Below, piece by piece: positions 53,036-61,696 of a DNA stretch of 64,000 nt (position 1 is its first letter; the number at the start of each line of letters is the position of its first letter). Under the pieces are notes generated by a model. That model searched no databases. It saw only the letters and a list, made by a program, of their open reading frames with translations, and was not told where the DNA came from. Where the stretch lies: contig DATAJO010000030.1 of assembly GCA_036262075.1 (NCBI GenBank), positions 1-64,000 on the forward strand, in the 5' to 3' direction. The stretch comes from JACDBZ01 sp036262075. GTDB lineage: Bacteria > Chloroflexota > Limnocylindria > QHBO01. The translations under genes were made by a program, and so were the position numbers.

Positions 53036-54202
53036 GTGCCCGAGGCCGACGTTCGACTCGACCACGTCACGAAACGATTCGGTGACTTCACCGCCGTCGA
53101 CGACCTGTCGCTGACCGTCTCCGACGGAGAGTTCTTCTCGCTGCTCGGCCCCTCGGGCTGCGGCAAGACGACGACGCTGCGGATGATCGGCGGCTTCGAG
53201 GAGGCGACGGCCGGCACGATCCACATCGGCGACACCGACGTCACCGACCTCCCGCCGTTCCGCCGCCAGGTCAACACCGTCTTCCAGAACTACGCGCTCT
53301 TCCCGCACCTCGACGTCTTCGAGAACATCGCCTTCGGGCTGCGGCGGCGGAAGACCCCGGTCGGGCAGATCCGCCACCAGGTCGCGTTCATGCTCAAGCT
53401 CGTCGACCTCGAGGGCTACGAGCGCCGCAAGCCGCACCAGCTGTCCGGCGGCCAGCAGCAGCGCGTCGCGCTGGCCCGGGCGCTCGTGAACAACCCGAGC
53501 GTGCTCCTGCTCGACGAGCCGCTCGGCGCGCTCGACCTCAAGCTGCGCAAGCAGATGCAGGTCGAGCTGAAGCGGATCCAGAGCGAGATCGGCATCACCT
53601 TCGTCTTCGTGACCCACGACCAGGACGAGGCGATGACGATGTCGAATCGCATCGCCGTCATGCGCCACGGCCGGATCGAGCAGCTCGGCACGCCGGAGGA
53701 GCTGTACGAACGCCCCGCCACCGAGTTCGTCGCCGGCTTCCTGGGCGTGAGCAACCTGCTCGACGCCGAGGTGGTCGGCAAGGGCGATCGCTTCGCCGAT
53801 CTGAAGCTGCGGGACGGGACCGTGGTCCGCGCGCCGGCCTCGTCGCTGAACGGGGCGCAGCCGGTCCGCATCGGCATTCGACCCGAGAAGCTCCGCGTCG
53901 TCGCGGTGGGTGACGGAGCAGCCACCACGACCACGGATGCCAACACGCTCGAGGGCACGGTCCTCGACGCGTCGTACATCGGGGTCAGCACGCAGTACCT
54001 CATCGAGACGGGCGACGGCCACAAGCTGGTGGTGTACGCCCAGAACCTGGAGACCAGTGGCGCCAGCGAGGCGCATCCCGACGGACAACGGGTGCAGCTG
54101 ACCTGGCGGCCGCAGCACACCTTCGTGATCGGAGCGGCCGAGCCAGCGGCGTCCGACGGCATTCCCGGACTGGAAGAGGAGGAGGACGTTCCCGATGCCT
54201 GA
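53036..54202 (+). CDS. potA: Polyamine-type ABC transporter ATP-binding protein
   Basis: 388 residues from a GTG at 53036 with SD GGGAG. Walker A LGPSGCGKTTTLRM near 39-52, Q-loop VFQNYALFPHLDVFENIAFGL, signature LSGGQQQRVALARAL, Walker B LLLDEPLGALD, switch VTHDQDEAMTM, and a C-terminal TOBE-like domain (LDASYIGVSTQYLIETGDG). The family energises spermidine/putrescine import. It overlaps potD by 8 nt. Together with the permeases and binding protein after it this is a complete importer. The other copy (1-890) has the same motifs. Confidence 0.93.
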   Translation: MPEADVRLDHVTKRFGDFTAVDDLSLTVSDGEFFSLLGPSGCGKTTTLRMIGGFEEATAGTIHIGDTDVTDLPPFRRQVNTVFQNYALFPHLDVFENIAFGLRRRKTPVGQIRHQVAFMLKLVDLEGYERRKPHQLSGGQQQRVALARALVNNPSVLLLDEPLGALDLKLRKQMQVELKRIQSEIGITFVFVTHDQDEAMTMSNRIAVMRHGRIEQLGTPEELYERPATEFVAGFLGVSNLLDAEVVGKGDRFADLKLRDGTVVRAPASSLNGAQPVRIGIRPEKLRVVAVGDGAATTTTDANTLEGTVLDASYIGVSTQYLIETGDGHKLVVYAQNLETSGASEAHPDGQRVQLTWRPQHTFVIGAAEPAASDGIPGLEEEEDVPDA

Positions 54203-55475
54203 TGAGCGCCGGATCGAGCGAGCGATCGCCCGGGCGTTTCGGCCCCAACGCCGGCTGACCCGCCGCGCGTTCCTGCAGCAGAGCGGCAGGGGCGCCGTCA
54301 TCGCCGGCTCAGCGCTGTCGCTGCCCGCCATCCTGGCCGCGTGCGGCATCAACCCTGTCTCGCCGGGCTCATCGGCCGCGCCGTCGGCCGGGGCGTCATC
54401 GGCTCCCGTCGGCGGAGAGCTGTCGGGCGAGCTGATCTTCGCCAATTGGCCGCTGTACATCGACCAGGACGATGCCGGCGTGTCCCCCACGCTGGAGCAG
54501 TTCACCGCGGCGACCGGCAGCACGGTCGACTACCAGGAGGCGATCCAGGACAACCAGGAGTTCTTCGGGACCATCCAGCCCCAGCTCCAGGCCGGCGAGC
54601 CGACCGGCTGGGACATGATCGTCATGACCGACTGGATGGTCGGCAACATGATCAACCTGGACTACCTGGAGCAGATCGACGTCGCGGCCTCGGTGCCGAA
54701 CTTCCTGGCCAACGCCGACGACAAGTACAAGAACCCCAGCTACGACCCGAACAACCTCCACAGCGTGCCGTGGGCGTCGGGCTACACCGGCATCGCCTAC
54801 AACCCGGAGCTGACCGGCCGTGAGATCACCGGCTTCGCGGACCTGCTGGATCCGGCGTTCGAGGGCCGCATCGGGATGTTCAGCGAGGTCCGTGACTCGC
54901 TGAGCCTGGCGCTGCTGCACAACGGCGTGGAGCCCAAGGACGCGACCGAGGAGGACGTGCGCGCGGCGCACCAGGTGCTCATGGACCAGGCTCCGCTGGT
55001 GCGCGGCTACTACGGCAACGAGTACGCGCAGGAGCTCGCCAACGGCTCGCTGGCCGTGACCATGGCCTGGTCCGGCGACGTGTTCCAGCTCCAGTTCGAC
55101 AATCCGGACCTGCGATTCATCATCCCCGAGGCCGGCGGCATCCTGTGGATCGACAACATGTGCATCCCGAAGGGCGCCGCGCACCCCGCCGATGCGCTGG
55201 CCATGATGGACTTCGTGTTCCAGCCGGAGATCGCGGCGCAGATGGCGGAGTACATCAACTTCATCTGCCCGGTCCCGGCGGCCCAGGACATCATCCGCCA
55301 GCACGCGGAGGAGGCCGAGACGGACGAGGATCGCGAGTACTACTCGGCGGTCGCCGAGTCACCGCTCGTCTTCCCGACGCCGGAGGACCTGGCGCGCGTG
55401 CACTCCTACAAGGTCCTGTCGGAGGAAGAGGAGGCCCTCTGGAACGAGCTGTTCCAGGAGGTCACCCAGGGCTAG
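54195..55475 (+). CDS. potD: Polyamine-type substrate-binding lipoprotein
   Basis: 426 residues. The N-terminus has a twin-arginine-like RRLTRRAFLQQ before the hydrophobic stretch and a lipobox LAACG (Cys50), so it may be exported folded and lipid-anchored. After a Ser/Ala/Gly linker comes the periplasmic-binding-fold domain: ELIFANWPLYIDQD, GWDMIVMTDWMVGNMINL, VPWASGYTGIAYNPEL, and the ligand-side LAVTMAWSGDVFQLQ with IPEAGGILWIDNMCIPKGA. These match PotD/PotF-type polyamine binding proteins. Specific ligand (putrescine or spermidine) not resolved. Confidence 0.9.
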   Translation: MPDERRIERAIARAFRPQRRLTRRAFLQQSGRGAVIAGSALSLPAILAACGINPVSPGSSAAPSAGASSAPVGGELSGELIFANWPLYIDQDDAGVSPTLEQFTAATGSTVDYQEAIQDNQEFFGTIQPQLQAGEPTGWDMIVMTDWMVGNMINLDYLEQIDVAASVPNFLANADDKYKNPSYDPNNLHSVPWASGYTGIAYNPELTGREITGFADLLDPAFEGRIGMFSEVRDSLSLALLHNGVEPKDATEEDVRAAHQVLMDQAPLVRGYYGNEYAQELANGSLAVTMAWSGDVFQLQFDNPDLRFIIPEAGGILWIDNMCIPKGAAHPADALAMMDFVFQPEIAAQMAEYINFICPVPAAQDIIRQHAEEAETDEDREYYSAVAESPLVFPTPEDLARVHSYKVLSEEEEALWNELFQEVTQG

Positions 55476-55499
55476 GCGGCGAGCTCGGGAGGCAGGGCG

Positions 55500-56363
55500 A
55501 TGACCGGCTGGCTGCGGCAGCACCGCGGCCTGATCCCCTATCTCTTCCTGCTTCCCGGCGTCGTCTGGCTGATCGTCTTCTTCGTGGTGCCGATGCTCGC
55601 CATGGCATCGGTTGCGACGCAGGAGGGCACCCTGGGCACGGGGTTCCGCCAGACGTTCAACGTCGGGGTCTTCCCGGAGGTGCTGGACCGATACTCCGCC
55701 CACTTCCTGCGGTCCCTGGAGTACGCGGTGGTGGTCACGATCCTGACCGTGGCCATCGGCTTCCCGATGGCCTACACCATCGCGTTCCGCGGCGGGCGCT
55801 ACAAGAGCGTGCTCCTGCTGCTCGTGATCATGCCGTTCTTCACCAGCTTCATCATCCGCACCATCAGCTGGAAGTTCATCCTGGCCGACCAGGGGTTCGT
55901 GCTCGGAACGCTCAAGAACGTGGGGCTCCTGGACGAGGGATTCCGGATCCTCGCCACACCGGCGGCGGTGATCAGCGGCATCACCTACAACTTCCTGCCG
56001 TTCTTCGTGCTGCCCATGTACGTGGCCCTCGAACGGATCGATCCGCGACTGGTGGAGGCGGCCACCGACCTGTACGCCAGCCGCGTCCAGGCCTTCCTGC
56101 GCGTCACCCTTCCGCTGGCGATCCCCGGCCTGTTCGCCGGCTCGCTGCTGACCTTCATCCCCGCGGCGGGTGACTACATCAACGCCGAGCTGCTGGGCGG
56201 CACCCGGGACACCCAGATGATCGGGAACGTGGTCCAGACGCTCTACATCGTGAACCGGGACTACCCGCACGCGGCTGCCGTGAGCCTCATCCTGATGGTC
56301 GGGTTGCTGATCGGCGTCGCGGCCTACCGCCGCATCCTGCGCGGGCAGGAGCTGACCGTCTGA
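55500..56363 (+). CDS. potB: Polyamine-type ABC permease
   Basis: 287 residues, six helices. The EAA-loop LVEAATDLYASRVQAFLRVTLPLAIPGLFAGSL (about 183-215) is the ATPase contact of importer permeases. SD GGGAGG precedes the ATG by a usual distance. Forms the heterodimeric pore with the next gene. The stop overlaps the next start (TGATG). Confidence 0.92.
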   Translation: MTGWLRQHRGLIPYLFLLPGVVWLIVFFVVPMLAMASVATQEGTLGTGFRQTFNVGVFPEVLDRYSAHFLRSLEYAVVVTILTVAIGFPMAYTIAFRGGRYKSVLLLLVIMPFFTSFIIRTISWKFILADQGFVLGTLKNVGLLDEGFRILATPAAVISGITYNFLPFFVLPMYVALERIDPRLVEAATDLYASRVQAFLRVTLPLAIPGLFAGSLLTFIPAAGDYINAELLGGTRDTQMIGNVVQTLYIVNRDYPHAAAVSLILMVGLLIGVAAYRRILRGQELTV

Positions 56364-57244
56364 TGGCCGACTCGCTCGCCACCAGGCTGCCCCTGGCCAC
56401 GGAGGCCGCGCCACCGGAGCGCCGCCTCCCGCTGAGCCGGCGCATCGGCCGGATGGTGCTTCCGGTGTTCACCGGCCTGGTCGTCCTGTACCTCTTCCTG
56501 CCGATCGCCGTGATGATCGTGTTCGGGTTCAACGACAACGTGGGGCGCTTCAACTTCACCTGGCAGGGCTTCACGCTCGAGCACTACGCCAACGTCTTCA
56601 CCAGCCAGCCGCGCATGAACCAGGCGCTCCTCGTCAGCCTGGGCGTCGCGGCCGTGTCGACCCTGGTGGCCACCACGCTCGGCACGCTGATCGGCCTGGC
56701 GCTGACACGCTACGAGTTCCGCGGGCGCGGTCCGCTGAACCTGCTGATCTTCCTGCCGATTGCCTCGCCGGAAGTCGTGCTCGGCGCATCGCTGCTGGCG
56801 CTGTTCGTGTCGGCCGGCATGAGCCTGGGGTTCCTCACGATCCTGATCGCCCACATCATGTTCAACATCAGCTTCGTGGTCGTGACGGTTCGGGCGCGAA
56901 TCGCGGGCTTCAACCGGTCGCTCGAGGAGGCGGCCATGGACCTCGGGGCCGATGAGCTGACGACCTTCCGCAAGGTCACCTTCCCGCTCATCTTCCCCGG
57001 CATCCTGGCCGCGGCGCTGCTGGCCTTCGCCCTGTCGATCGACGACTTCGTGATCACGCAGTTCACCGCCGGGCAGACGGTCACCTTCCCGCTGTGGGTG
57101 TACGGCGCCTCGCGCATCGGCGTTCCACCGCAGGTCAACGTGATGGGCACCATCATCTTCGTCGTCGCGGTCGGCGGGATCATCCTGTGGAGCGTCCTCC
57201 AGCGGCGCGACCAGCGGCCGATCGCCGCCGGCGGCGAGCGGTGA
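56363..57244 (+). CDS. potC: Polyamine-type ABC permease
   Basis: 293 residues, six helices. The first helix (MVLPVFTGLVVLYLFLPIAVMIVFGFND) and SLEEAAMDLGADELTTFRKVTFPLIFPGILAAAL (EAA loop) are typical of PotC. It overlaps the preceding permease by one base and the regulator after it by 4 nt (GTGA), so the operon continues into the regulator and aminotransferase. Confidence 0.92.
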   Translation: MADSLATRLPLATEAAPPERRLPLSRRIGRMVLPVFTGLVVLYLFLPIAVMIVFGFNDNVGRFNFTWQGFTLEHYANVFTSQPRMNQALLVSLGVAAVSTLVATTLGTLIGLALTRYEFRGRGPLNLLIFLPIASPEVVLGASLLALFVSAGMSLGFLTILIAHIMFNISFVVVTVRARIAGFNRSLEEAAMDLGADELTTFRKVTFPLIFPGILAAALLAFALSIDDFVITQFTAGQTVTFPLWVYGASRIGVPPQVNVMGTIIFVVAVGGIILWSVLQRRDQRPIAAGGER

Positions 57245-58059
57245 CCGTCCCCGACGCGACGCGGGGAGCGACCCGGACGTATCGCATCGGCGAGGCGGCG
57301 CGGCGCGTCGGCGTGTCTCCGTCGGCCCTGCGCCTCTGGGAGCGCCAGGGACTCGTCCGACCGCGGCGCGGCGGAAGCCGATATCGGATCTACACCGATG
57401 GCGACCTGCAGCAGCTGCACAGCATCCGACGGCTGCGCACGGTCGATCGGCTCAACGCGCCGGGCATCCGGCGGGTCCTGGGCAGCACGGTCGGCGCCGC
57501 CGACGCCGAGGGCCGGGGCAACGGCCGGCCGCTGCGGCGCATCCGCGAGGAGCTCGGCCTGAGCCTGCGCGAGGCGAGCGAGCGCAGCGGCCTGTCGACC
57601 AGCTTCCTGTCGGCGCTCGAGCGCGGCATGAGCGGCGCCAGCGTGGCGACGTTGCAGCGTCTGACCGCGGTGTACGGCACCACCCTGCACGAGCTGTTCG
57701 GGGCGTCCGACGACGAGGCGCCGCACCGGCTGGTGCGCGCTGGCGAGCGTCGGGCGCTGCGGCTCGGCAACGCCGACGTGCGGATCGAGGAGCTGGCCCG
57801 CACGACCCGGCAGCTCGAGCCCCAGCTGTTCATCCTGGCCCCCGGAGCCACGAGCGACGGGGCCTACGCCCACGAGGGCGAGGAGTTCCTGTACCTGCTG
57901 TCCGGCGCCGTCACCGTGTGGGTCGGCGAGGACGAGTGCTATGCCCTCGACCGGGAGGGCGATGCCCTGACCTTCCCTTCCACGCTGCCACATCGCTGGC
58001 GCAACGACGCCCGCGGGGAGAGCCGACTGCTATGGATCAACACGCCACCGACGTTCTGA
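57241..58059 (+). CDS. MerR-XRE-cupin fusion transcriptional regulator
   Basis: 272 residues from a GTG at 57241 overlapping the potC stop. Three domains: a MerR-type winged helix (about 13-70: RIGEAARRVGVSPSALRLWE, RYRIYTDGDLQQLHSI), an XRE helix-turn-helix (about 99-152: REELGLSLREASERSGLSTS, LERGMSGASVATLQRLTAVY) and a C-terminal cupin (about 165-272: FILAPGATSDGAYAHEGEEF, YLLSGAVTVWVGEDE, LPHRWRN). XRE-cupin alone is the PuuR type that controls putrescine use; here a MerR domain is added in front. It probably senses a polyamine or its product and controls the operon. It overlaps the aminotransferase by 28 nt. Confidence 0.88.
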   Translation: MTVPDATRGATRTYRIGEAARRVGVSPSALRLWERQGLVRPRRGGSRYRIYTDGDLQQLHSIRRLRTVDRLNAPGIRRVLGSTVGAADAEGRGNGRPLRRIREELGLSLREASERSGLSTSFLSALERGMSGASVATLQRLTAVYGTTLHELFGASDDEAPHRLVRAGERRALRLGNADVRIEELARTTRQLEPQLFILAPGATSDGAYAHEGEEFLYLLSGAVTVWVGEDECYALDREGDALTFPSTLPHRWRNDARGESRLLWINTPPTF

Positions 58060-59342
58060 CCGACTGGGACGCGCTCCGCACCGGCGTGGCGCCGGTCTGG
58101 GCGCGCTACACCGACCTCGTCGTCGAGCGCGCCTCGGGCGCCTGGCTCGAGACGCCGGCGGGCGAGCGCTACCTCGACTACACGTCGGGCATCGGCGTCG
58201 TGAACACCGGCCATGCCCATCCGCGCGTCGTGGCCGCCATCGCCGAGCAGGCGGCGCGCGGCATCCACCTCCAGCAGAACATCGTCTACCACCAGCCGGG
58301 CCTCGCGCTCCATCGGCGGCTGCCGGAGCGCTTCCCGAACGCCGAGCCCGGCACGGCGTACGGCGCGTTCCTCTCGAACTCGGGCGCGGAGGCGGTCGAG
58401 GCCGCGGTCAAGCTCGCGAAGTTCGTCACCCGCCGCCCGAACGTCGTCGCCTTCCGCGGCGGGTTCCACGGCCGCACCCACGCGGCCATGGCGCTGACGA
58501 GCTCGAACGCGAAATACCGCGCCCACTTCGAGCCGCTCATGGGCGGCGTGCACTTCGTGCCCTACCCGTACCCGTTGCGCATGGGCGGAGCCGATGCGGC
58601 CCTGTCGACCACCCTCGACGCGATCGACGAGCTGTTCGCCACGCTGGTCGCCCCCGACGACGTGGCCGCGTTCGTCGTCGAGCCGGTGCTCGGGGAGGGC
58701 GGGTACGTCGTCCCACCCGACGGCTTCCTGCCCGCCCTGCGGTCGCTGGCCGACCGCCACGGGATCCTCCTCGTCGCCGACGAGGTGCAGACCGGCTTCG
58801 CCCGCACCGGCCGATTCTTCGCGACCGAGTGGACGACTGCGCGCCCGGACGTGGTGATCATGGCCAAGGGCATCGCGTCGGGGCTGCCGCTGTCCGGGAT
58901 CCTCGCCTCGCGGGCGCTGCTCGACCAGCTGGCGCCGGGCGCCCACGGCGGCACGTACGGCGGGAACGCGGTGGCGGCCGCGGCCGCGCTGGCGACGCTC
59001 GACGTCATCGACGACGAGGCACTGGCCGAGCGCGCCGAGCGGCTCGGCGCCCGCCTGCTCGAGGGCATCGGCGAGCGCGCCGCGGGCCATGCCTCGGTGG
59101 CCGAGGTGCGCGGGCGAGGGATGATGGTCGCGGTCGAGCTCGCCGACGGCCCGGCGCTCACCCCGCGCCCGGACCTCGTGAAGGCGCTGCTGGCCGAGAT
59201 GCTCGAACGCAACGTCATCGTCCTGAGCTGCGGGACGCGCGGGCAGGTCGTCCGTATCATTCCCCCACTGGTCACGACCGAGGACGAGATCGACCTCGCC
59301 ATCGGGGCGATCGGTGAGGGCCTGGACGCGATCGGCGCCTGA
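58032..59342 (+). CDS. Class III PLP aminotransferase (4-aminobutyrate/putrescine type)
   Basis: 436 residues. SNSGAEAVEAAVKLAKFVT near 115-133, the cofactor aspartate Asp250 in LLVADEVQTGFARTG, Schiff-base Lys279 in VVIMAKGIASGLPLSG, and GGTYGGNAVAAAAALATLDV. The family moves the omega-amino group of GABA, putrescine, ornithine or beta-alanine to a 2-oxoacid. The setting in a polyamine uptake operon directly after a PuuR-like regulator favours putrescine or GABA. The start inside the regulator gene is the first ATG that preserves the family N-terminus. Confidence 0.88.
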   Translation: MDQHATDVLTDWDALRTGVAPVWARYTDLVVERASGAWLETPAGERYLDYTSGIGVVNTGHAHPRVVAAIAEQAARGIHLQQNIVYHQPGLALHRRLPERFPNAEPGTAYGAFLSNSGAEAVEAAVKLAKFVTRRPNVVAFRGGFHGRTHAAMALTSSNAKYRAHFEPLMGGVHFVPYPYPLRMGGADAALSTTLDAIDELFATLVAPDDVAAFVVEPVLGEGGYVVPPDGFLPALRSLADRHGILLVADEVQTGFARTGRFFATEWTTARPDVVIMAKGIASGLPLSGILASRALLDQLAPGAHGGTYGGNAVAAAAALATLDVIDDEALAERAERLGARLLEGIGERAAGHASVAEVRGRGMMVAVELADGPALTPRPDLVKALLAEMLERNVIVLSCGTRGQVVRIIPPLVTTEDEIDLAIGAIGEGLDAIGA

Positions 59343-59389
59343 TGATGGCGGCCACCACCCTGGTCGCGCAGGCAGACAGGGAGGTTCGC

Positions 59390-59767
59390 ATGGCACGGAT
59401 CTGGGTCGTCGACGACGAGCCGCTCATCCGCACGGCGATGCTCGCCGTGCTCGGCGAGCTCGAGCACGACGTCCGTGGCTTCGGCAACGCCGAAGAGCTG
59501 TACACCGCCCTCGTCGAGGAGGGCATCGTCCCCGACCTGCTCGTGCTCGACCAGCGCCTGCCGGACGAGTTCGGCTCGACGATCCTCCACTCGCTCCGCG
59601 AGCGGCCGCAGTACCGCGACATCCCGGTCCTGTTCGTCACCGCCATCGACGACGACGAGGCCGATCGGCTCGCCGACCTCGCGCCCGTCGTCCGCAAGCC
59701 GTTCGACTTCGTCGAGTTCGCCGATGCGGTCCAGGCGCAGCTCGCGTCCGCAGAGCCAGCCGGCTGA
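59390..59767 (+). CDS. Single-domain response regulator
   Basis: 125 residues from ATG 59390, preferred over ATG 59342 because AGGGAGG lies 5 nt upstream and MARIWVVDDEPLIRTAM is a natural receiver start. The acidic pair (VVDDEP), phospho-acceptor Asp in DLLVLDQRLPDEFG, Thr in LFVTAIDDDEA and Lys in VVRKPFDFVEF are all present. There is no output domain, so it acts through protein contact, like CheY or Spo0F. It follows the aminotransferase. No kinase adjoins. Confidence 0.9.
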   Translation: MARIWVVDDEPLIRTAMLAVLGELEHDVRGFGNAEELYTALVEEGIVPDLLVLDQRLPDEFGSTILHSLRERPQYRDIPVLFVTAIDDDEADRLADLAPVVRKPFDFVEFADAVQAQLASAEPAG

Positions 59768-59835
59768 TCATCCCCGGCGGTCCTCACCCTCCGCCCTCCG
59801 CCGCGCCGTCCGCATGCCCGCATTGCGCGCCAGGG

Positions 59836-60414
59836 CGAGCATTCTTCACCGGAAGCGTTCGTGGCGTGTCGTTTGTCGACTGCAGCGAGCGCCGATGAGC
59901 GTGAGCGGCACATCGGCGTGCGGTTCGTGCGTACCGGTGCTCGCCAGGGCGCGCAAACGCCGCGTGGATCGGCCTTCCGGTGCATTCCTCTCGCTACGGC
60001 GAGCATCGGCGGGCTGGTGCGTGGCGGTTCGCGCTCCAGCGAGAGCTATTCACCGGAAGGGCTCCCGGCGTGTCGTTTGTCGACTGCAGCGAGAGCTGGT
60101 GAGCGTGAGGGGCGCATCGGCGTGCGGTTCGTGCGTCCCGGTGCTCGCTGTAGCGCGCAAACGGCACGTGGATCGGCCTTCCCGTGGAATCCTCTCGCCA
60201 CAGCGAGCAGCGACGGGCTGGTGCGTAGCGGTTCGCGCTCCAGCGAGAGCTATTCACCGGAAGCGCTCGTGGCGTGTCGTTTGTCGACTGCAGCGAGCGC
60301 GGGTGAGCGTGAGGGGCGCATCGGCGTGCGGTTTGTGCGTGCCGGTGCTCGCGACGGCGCGAAAACGCAACGCGAGACCGCCGTCCGGTGAATTCCTCTC
60401 GCCACAGCGAGCAA
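59836..60414. repeat. 204-bp tandem repeat, about 2.8 copies
   Basis: Copies begin at 59845, 60049 and 60253, exactly 204 bp apart; the third is incomplete and ends near 60414. A 27-nt block (59863-59889 and +204, +408) is identical in all three. Each copy contains several short motifs around CAGCGAG and its complement, so stems can form within and between units. Because 204 is a multiple of three, frames stay open through all copies on both strands, but none has an SD or a recognisable product. The whole 59768-60478 gap between the receiver gene and the GcvT-like gene is otherwise empty. Confidence 0.9.
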
Positions 60415-60478
60415 CCAGCAGCCAGGACAACGACGCGGCGGCATCGGTCCAGGAGAGAGCCGGTATGCTCTCGCACCG

Positions 60479-61678
60479 ATGATCCGCACCACGCCGTTCC
60501 ACGATCGGACGAGCGCGCTCAACGAGACCGGCCTGTGGCAGCACTGGTCCGGCCACCTCGTCGTGACGCGCTACCAGGCGTCGGACAAGTTCGAGTACTT
60601 CGCCGTGCGGAATAGCGCCGGGATCTTCGACACCTCGCCGCTGTACAAGTACCGGATCGCCGGGCCCGATGCCGAGCGCTTCCTGTCCGGCATGCTCGCC
60701 CGCGACATCCGCCGCTGCCCGCCGGGGAACGCCCAGTACACGACCTGGCTGGACGACCGCGGCTTCGTCCTCGAGGACGGGGTCATCCAGCATCGCGGGC
60801 CGGACGAGTACCTCCTCACCGCGGCCGAGCCGAACTTCGCCTGGTTCGCCGACCGCATCGGCCGGCTGCGGGTCACGATCGAGGAGGTCAGCCTCGACAT
60901 CGGCGCCCTCGCCGTGCAGGGTCCGCGCGCGCGGGACCTCCTCGCCCGCCTCGTGCCGGCCGTGGCCGACATCCCGTTCTTCGGCCTCACCACCGGCACG
61001 ATCGCCGGCCGCCCGGTGACGATCAGCCGCACGGGCTACACCGGCGACCTCGGCTACGAGATCTGGGTCGAGACCCCGGACGCGCTGGAGGTATGGGACG
61101 CGGTGTGGGACGCGGCCGACGGGTGGGGCGTCATCCCGTACGGCATGGGTGCGCTGTACATGCTGCGCATCGAGGCCGGGCTGCTCCTGCTCGGCGCAGA
61201 CTTCGACTCGAGCCGCTTCGCGTTCAACGACGCGCATCGCTCGACGCCGATCGAGCTGGGCTGGGCCTGGATGTTCAAGGGCATGGAGGAGGACGAGCGC
61301 CCCTTCATCGGCCGTCGCGCCCTCGAGCGGGAGCGCGCGGAGAAGACGTCGCGCTGGCGGATGGTCGGGCTCGTCGTCGACTGGGAGGACTACGACCGCG
61401 TCTATTCCGCGGCCGGGCTCATCCCGCCCAAGGACCACCGGCCGGTCCACGAGGACTGGATGGTGTACGACGCCGATCGGACCCGCGTCGGCTACGCCAC
61501 GAGCATCATGTACTCGCCGGTGCTCCAGCGGCATATCGCGCTTGCCCGCGTGCACCCGGAGCTCGGCAAGCCCGGGACCCGCGTCTTCCTCGAGTTCACC
61601 GTCGACCACGAGTACCGCCAGGTTGCGGCCCACGTCACCCGCCTCCCGTTCTACAACCCCGAGCGCAAGACCGCCTGA
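60479..61678 (+). CDS. GcvT-family aminomethyltransferase-like protein
   Basis: 399 residues with the GcvT fold: VRNSAGIFDTSPLYKYRIAGPDAERFLSGML (about 43-73), ALAVQGPRARDLLARLV, SRTGYTGDLGYEIWV and GMGALYMLRIEAGLLLLGADFD. GcvT-like proteins transfer one-carbon units from an amine-bound methyl or methylene to tetrahydrofolate (glycine cleavage, dimethylglycine/sarcosine and DMSP demethylation). No P- or H-protein gene is present, so it is more likely a demethylase-type member. It is followed 18 nt later by an FAD oxidoreductase, a natural partner. The polyamine module lies just upstream. Confidence 0.88.
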   Translation: MIRTTPFHDRTSALNETGLWQHWSGHLVVTRYQASDKFEYFAVRNSAGIFDTSPLYKYRIAGPDAERFLSGMLARDIRRCPPGNAQYTTWLDDRGFVLEDGVIQHRGPDEYLLTAAEPNFAWFADRIGRLRVTIEEVSLDIGALAVQGPRARDLLARLVPAVADIPFFGLTTGTIAGRPVTISRTGYTGDLGYEIWVETPDALEVWDAVWDAADGWGVIPYGMGALYMLRIEAGLLLLGADFDSSRFAFNDAHRSTPIELGWAWMFKGMEEDERPFIGRRALERERAEKTSRWRMVGLVVDWEDYDRVYSAAGLIPPKDHRPVHEDWMVYDADRTRVGYATSIMYSPVLQRHIALARVHPELGKPGTRVFLEFTVDHEYRQVAAHVTRLPFYNPERKTA

Positions 61679-61696
61679 AGGGGCGCCAGAGGACCG

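Noticed and set aside
59836..60414. CRISPR array
   Set aside because: Units are 204 bp and diverge along most of their length; there are no short identical repeats with unique spacers and no cas genes.
59475..60482. Coding frames through the 204-bp repeats (335 codons plus strand; others on both strands)
   Set aside because: Open only because the period is divisible by three; no SD, Arg/Ser/Ala-rich products, several overlapping alternatives on both strands.
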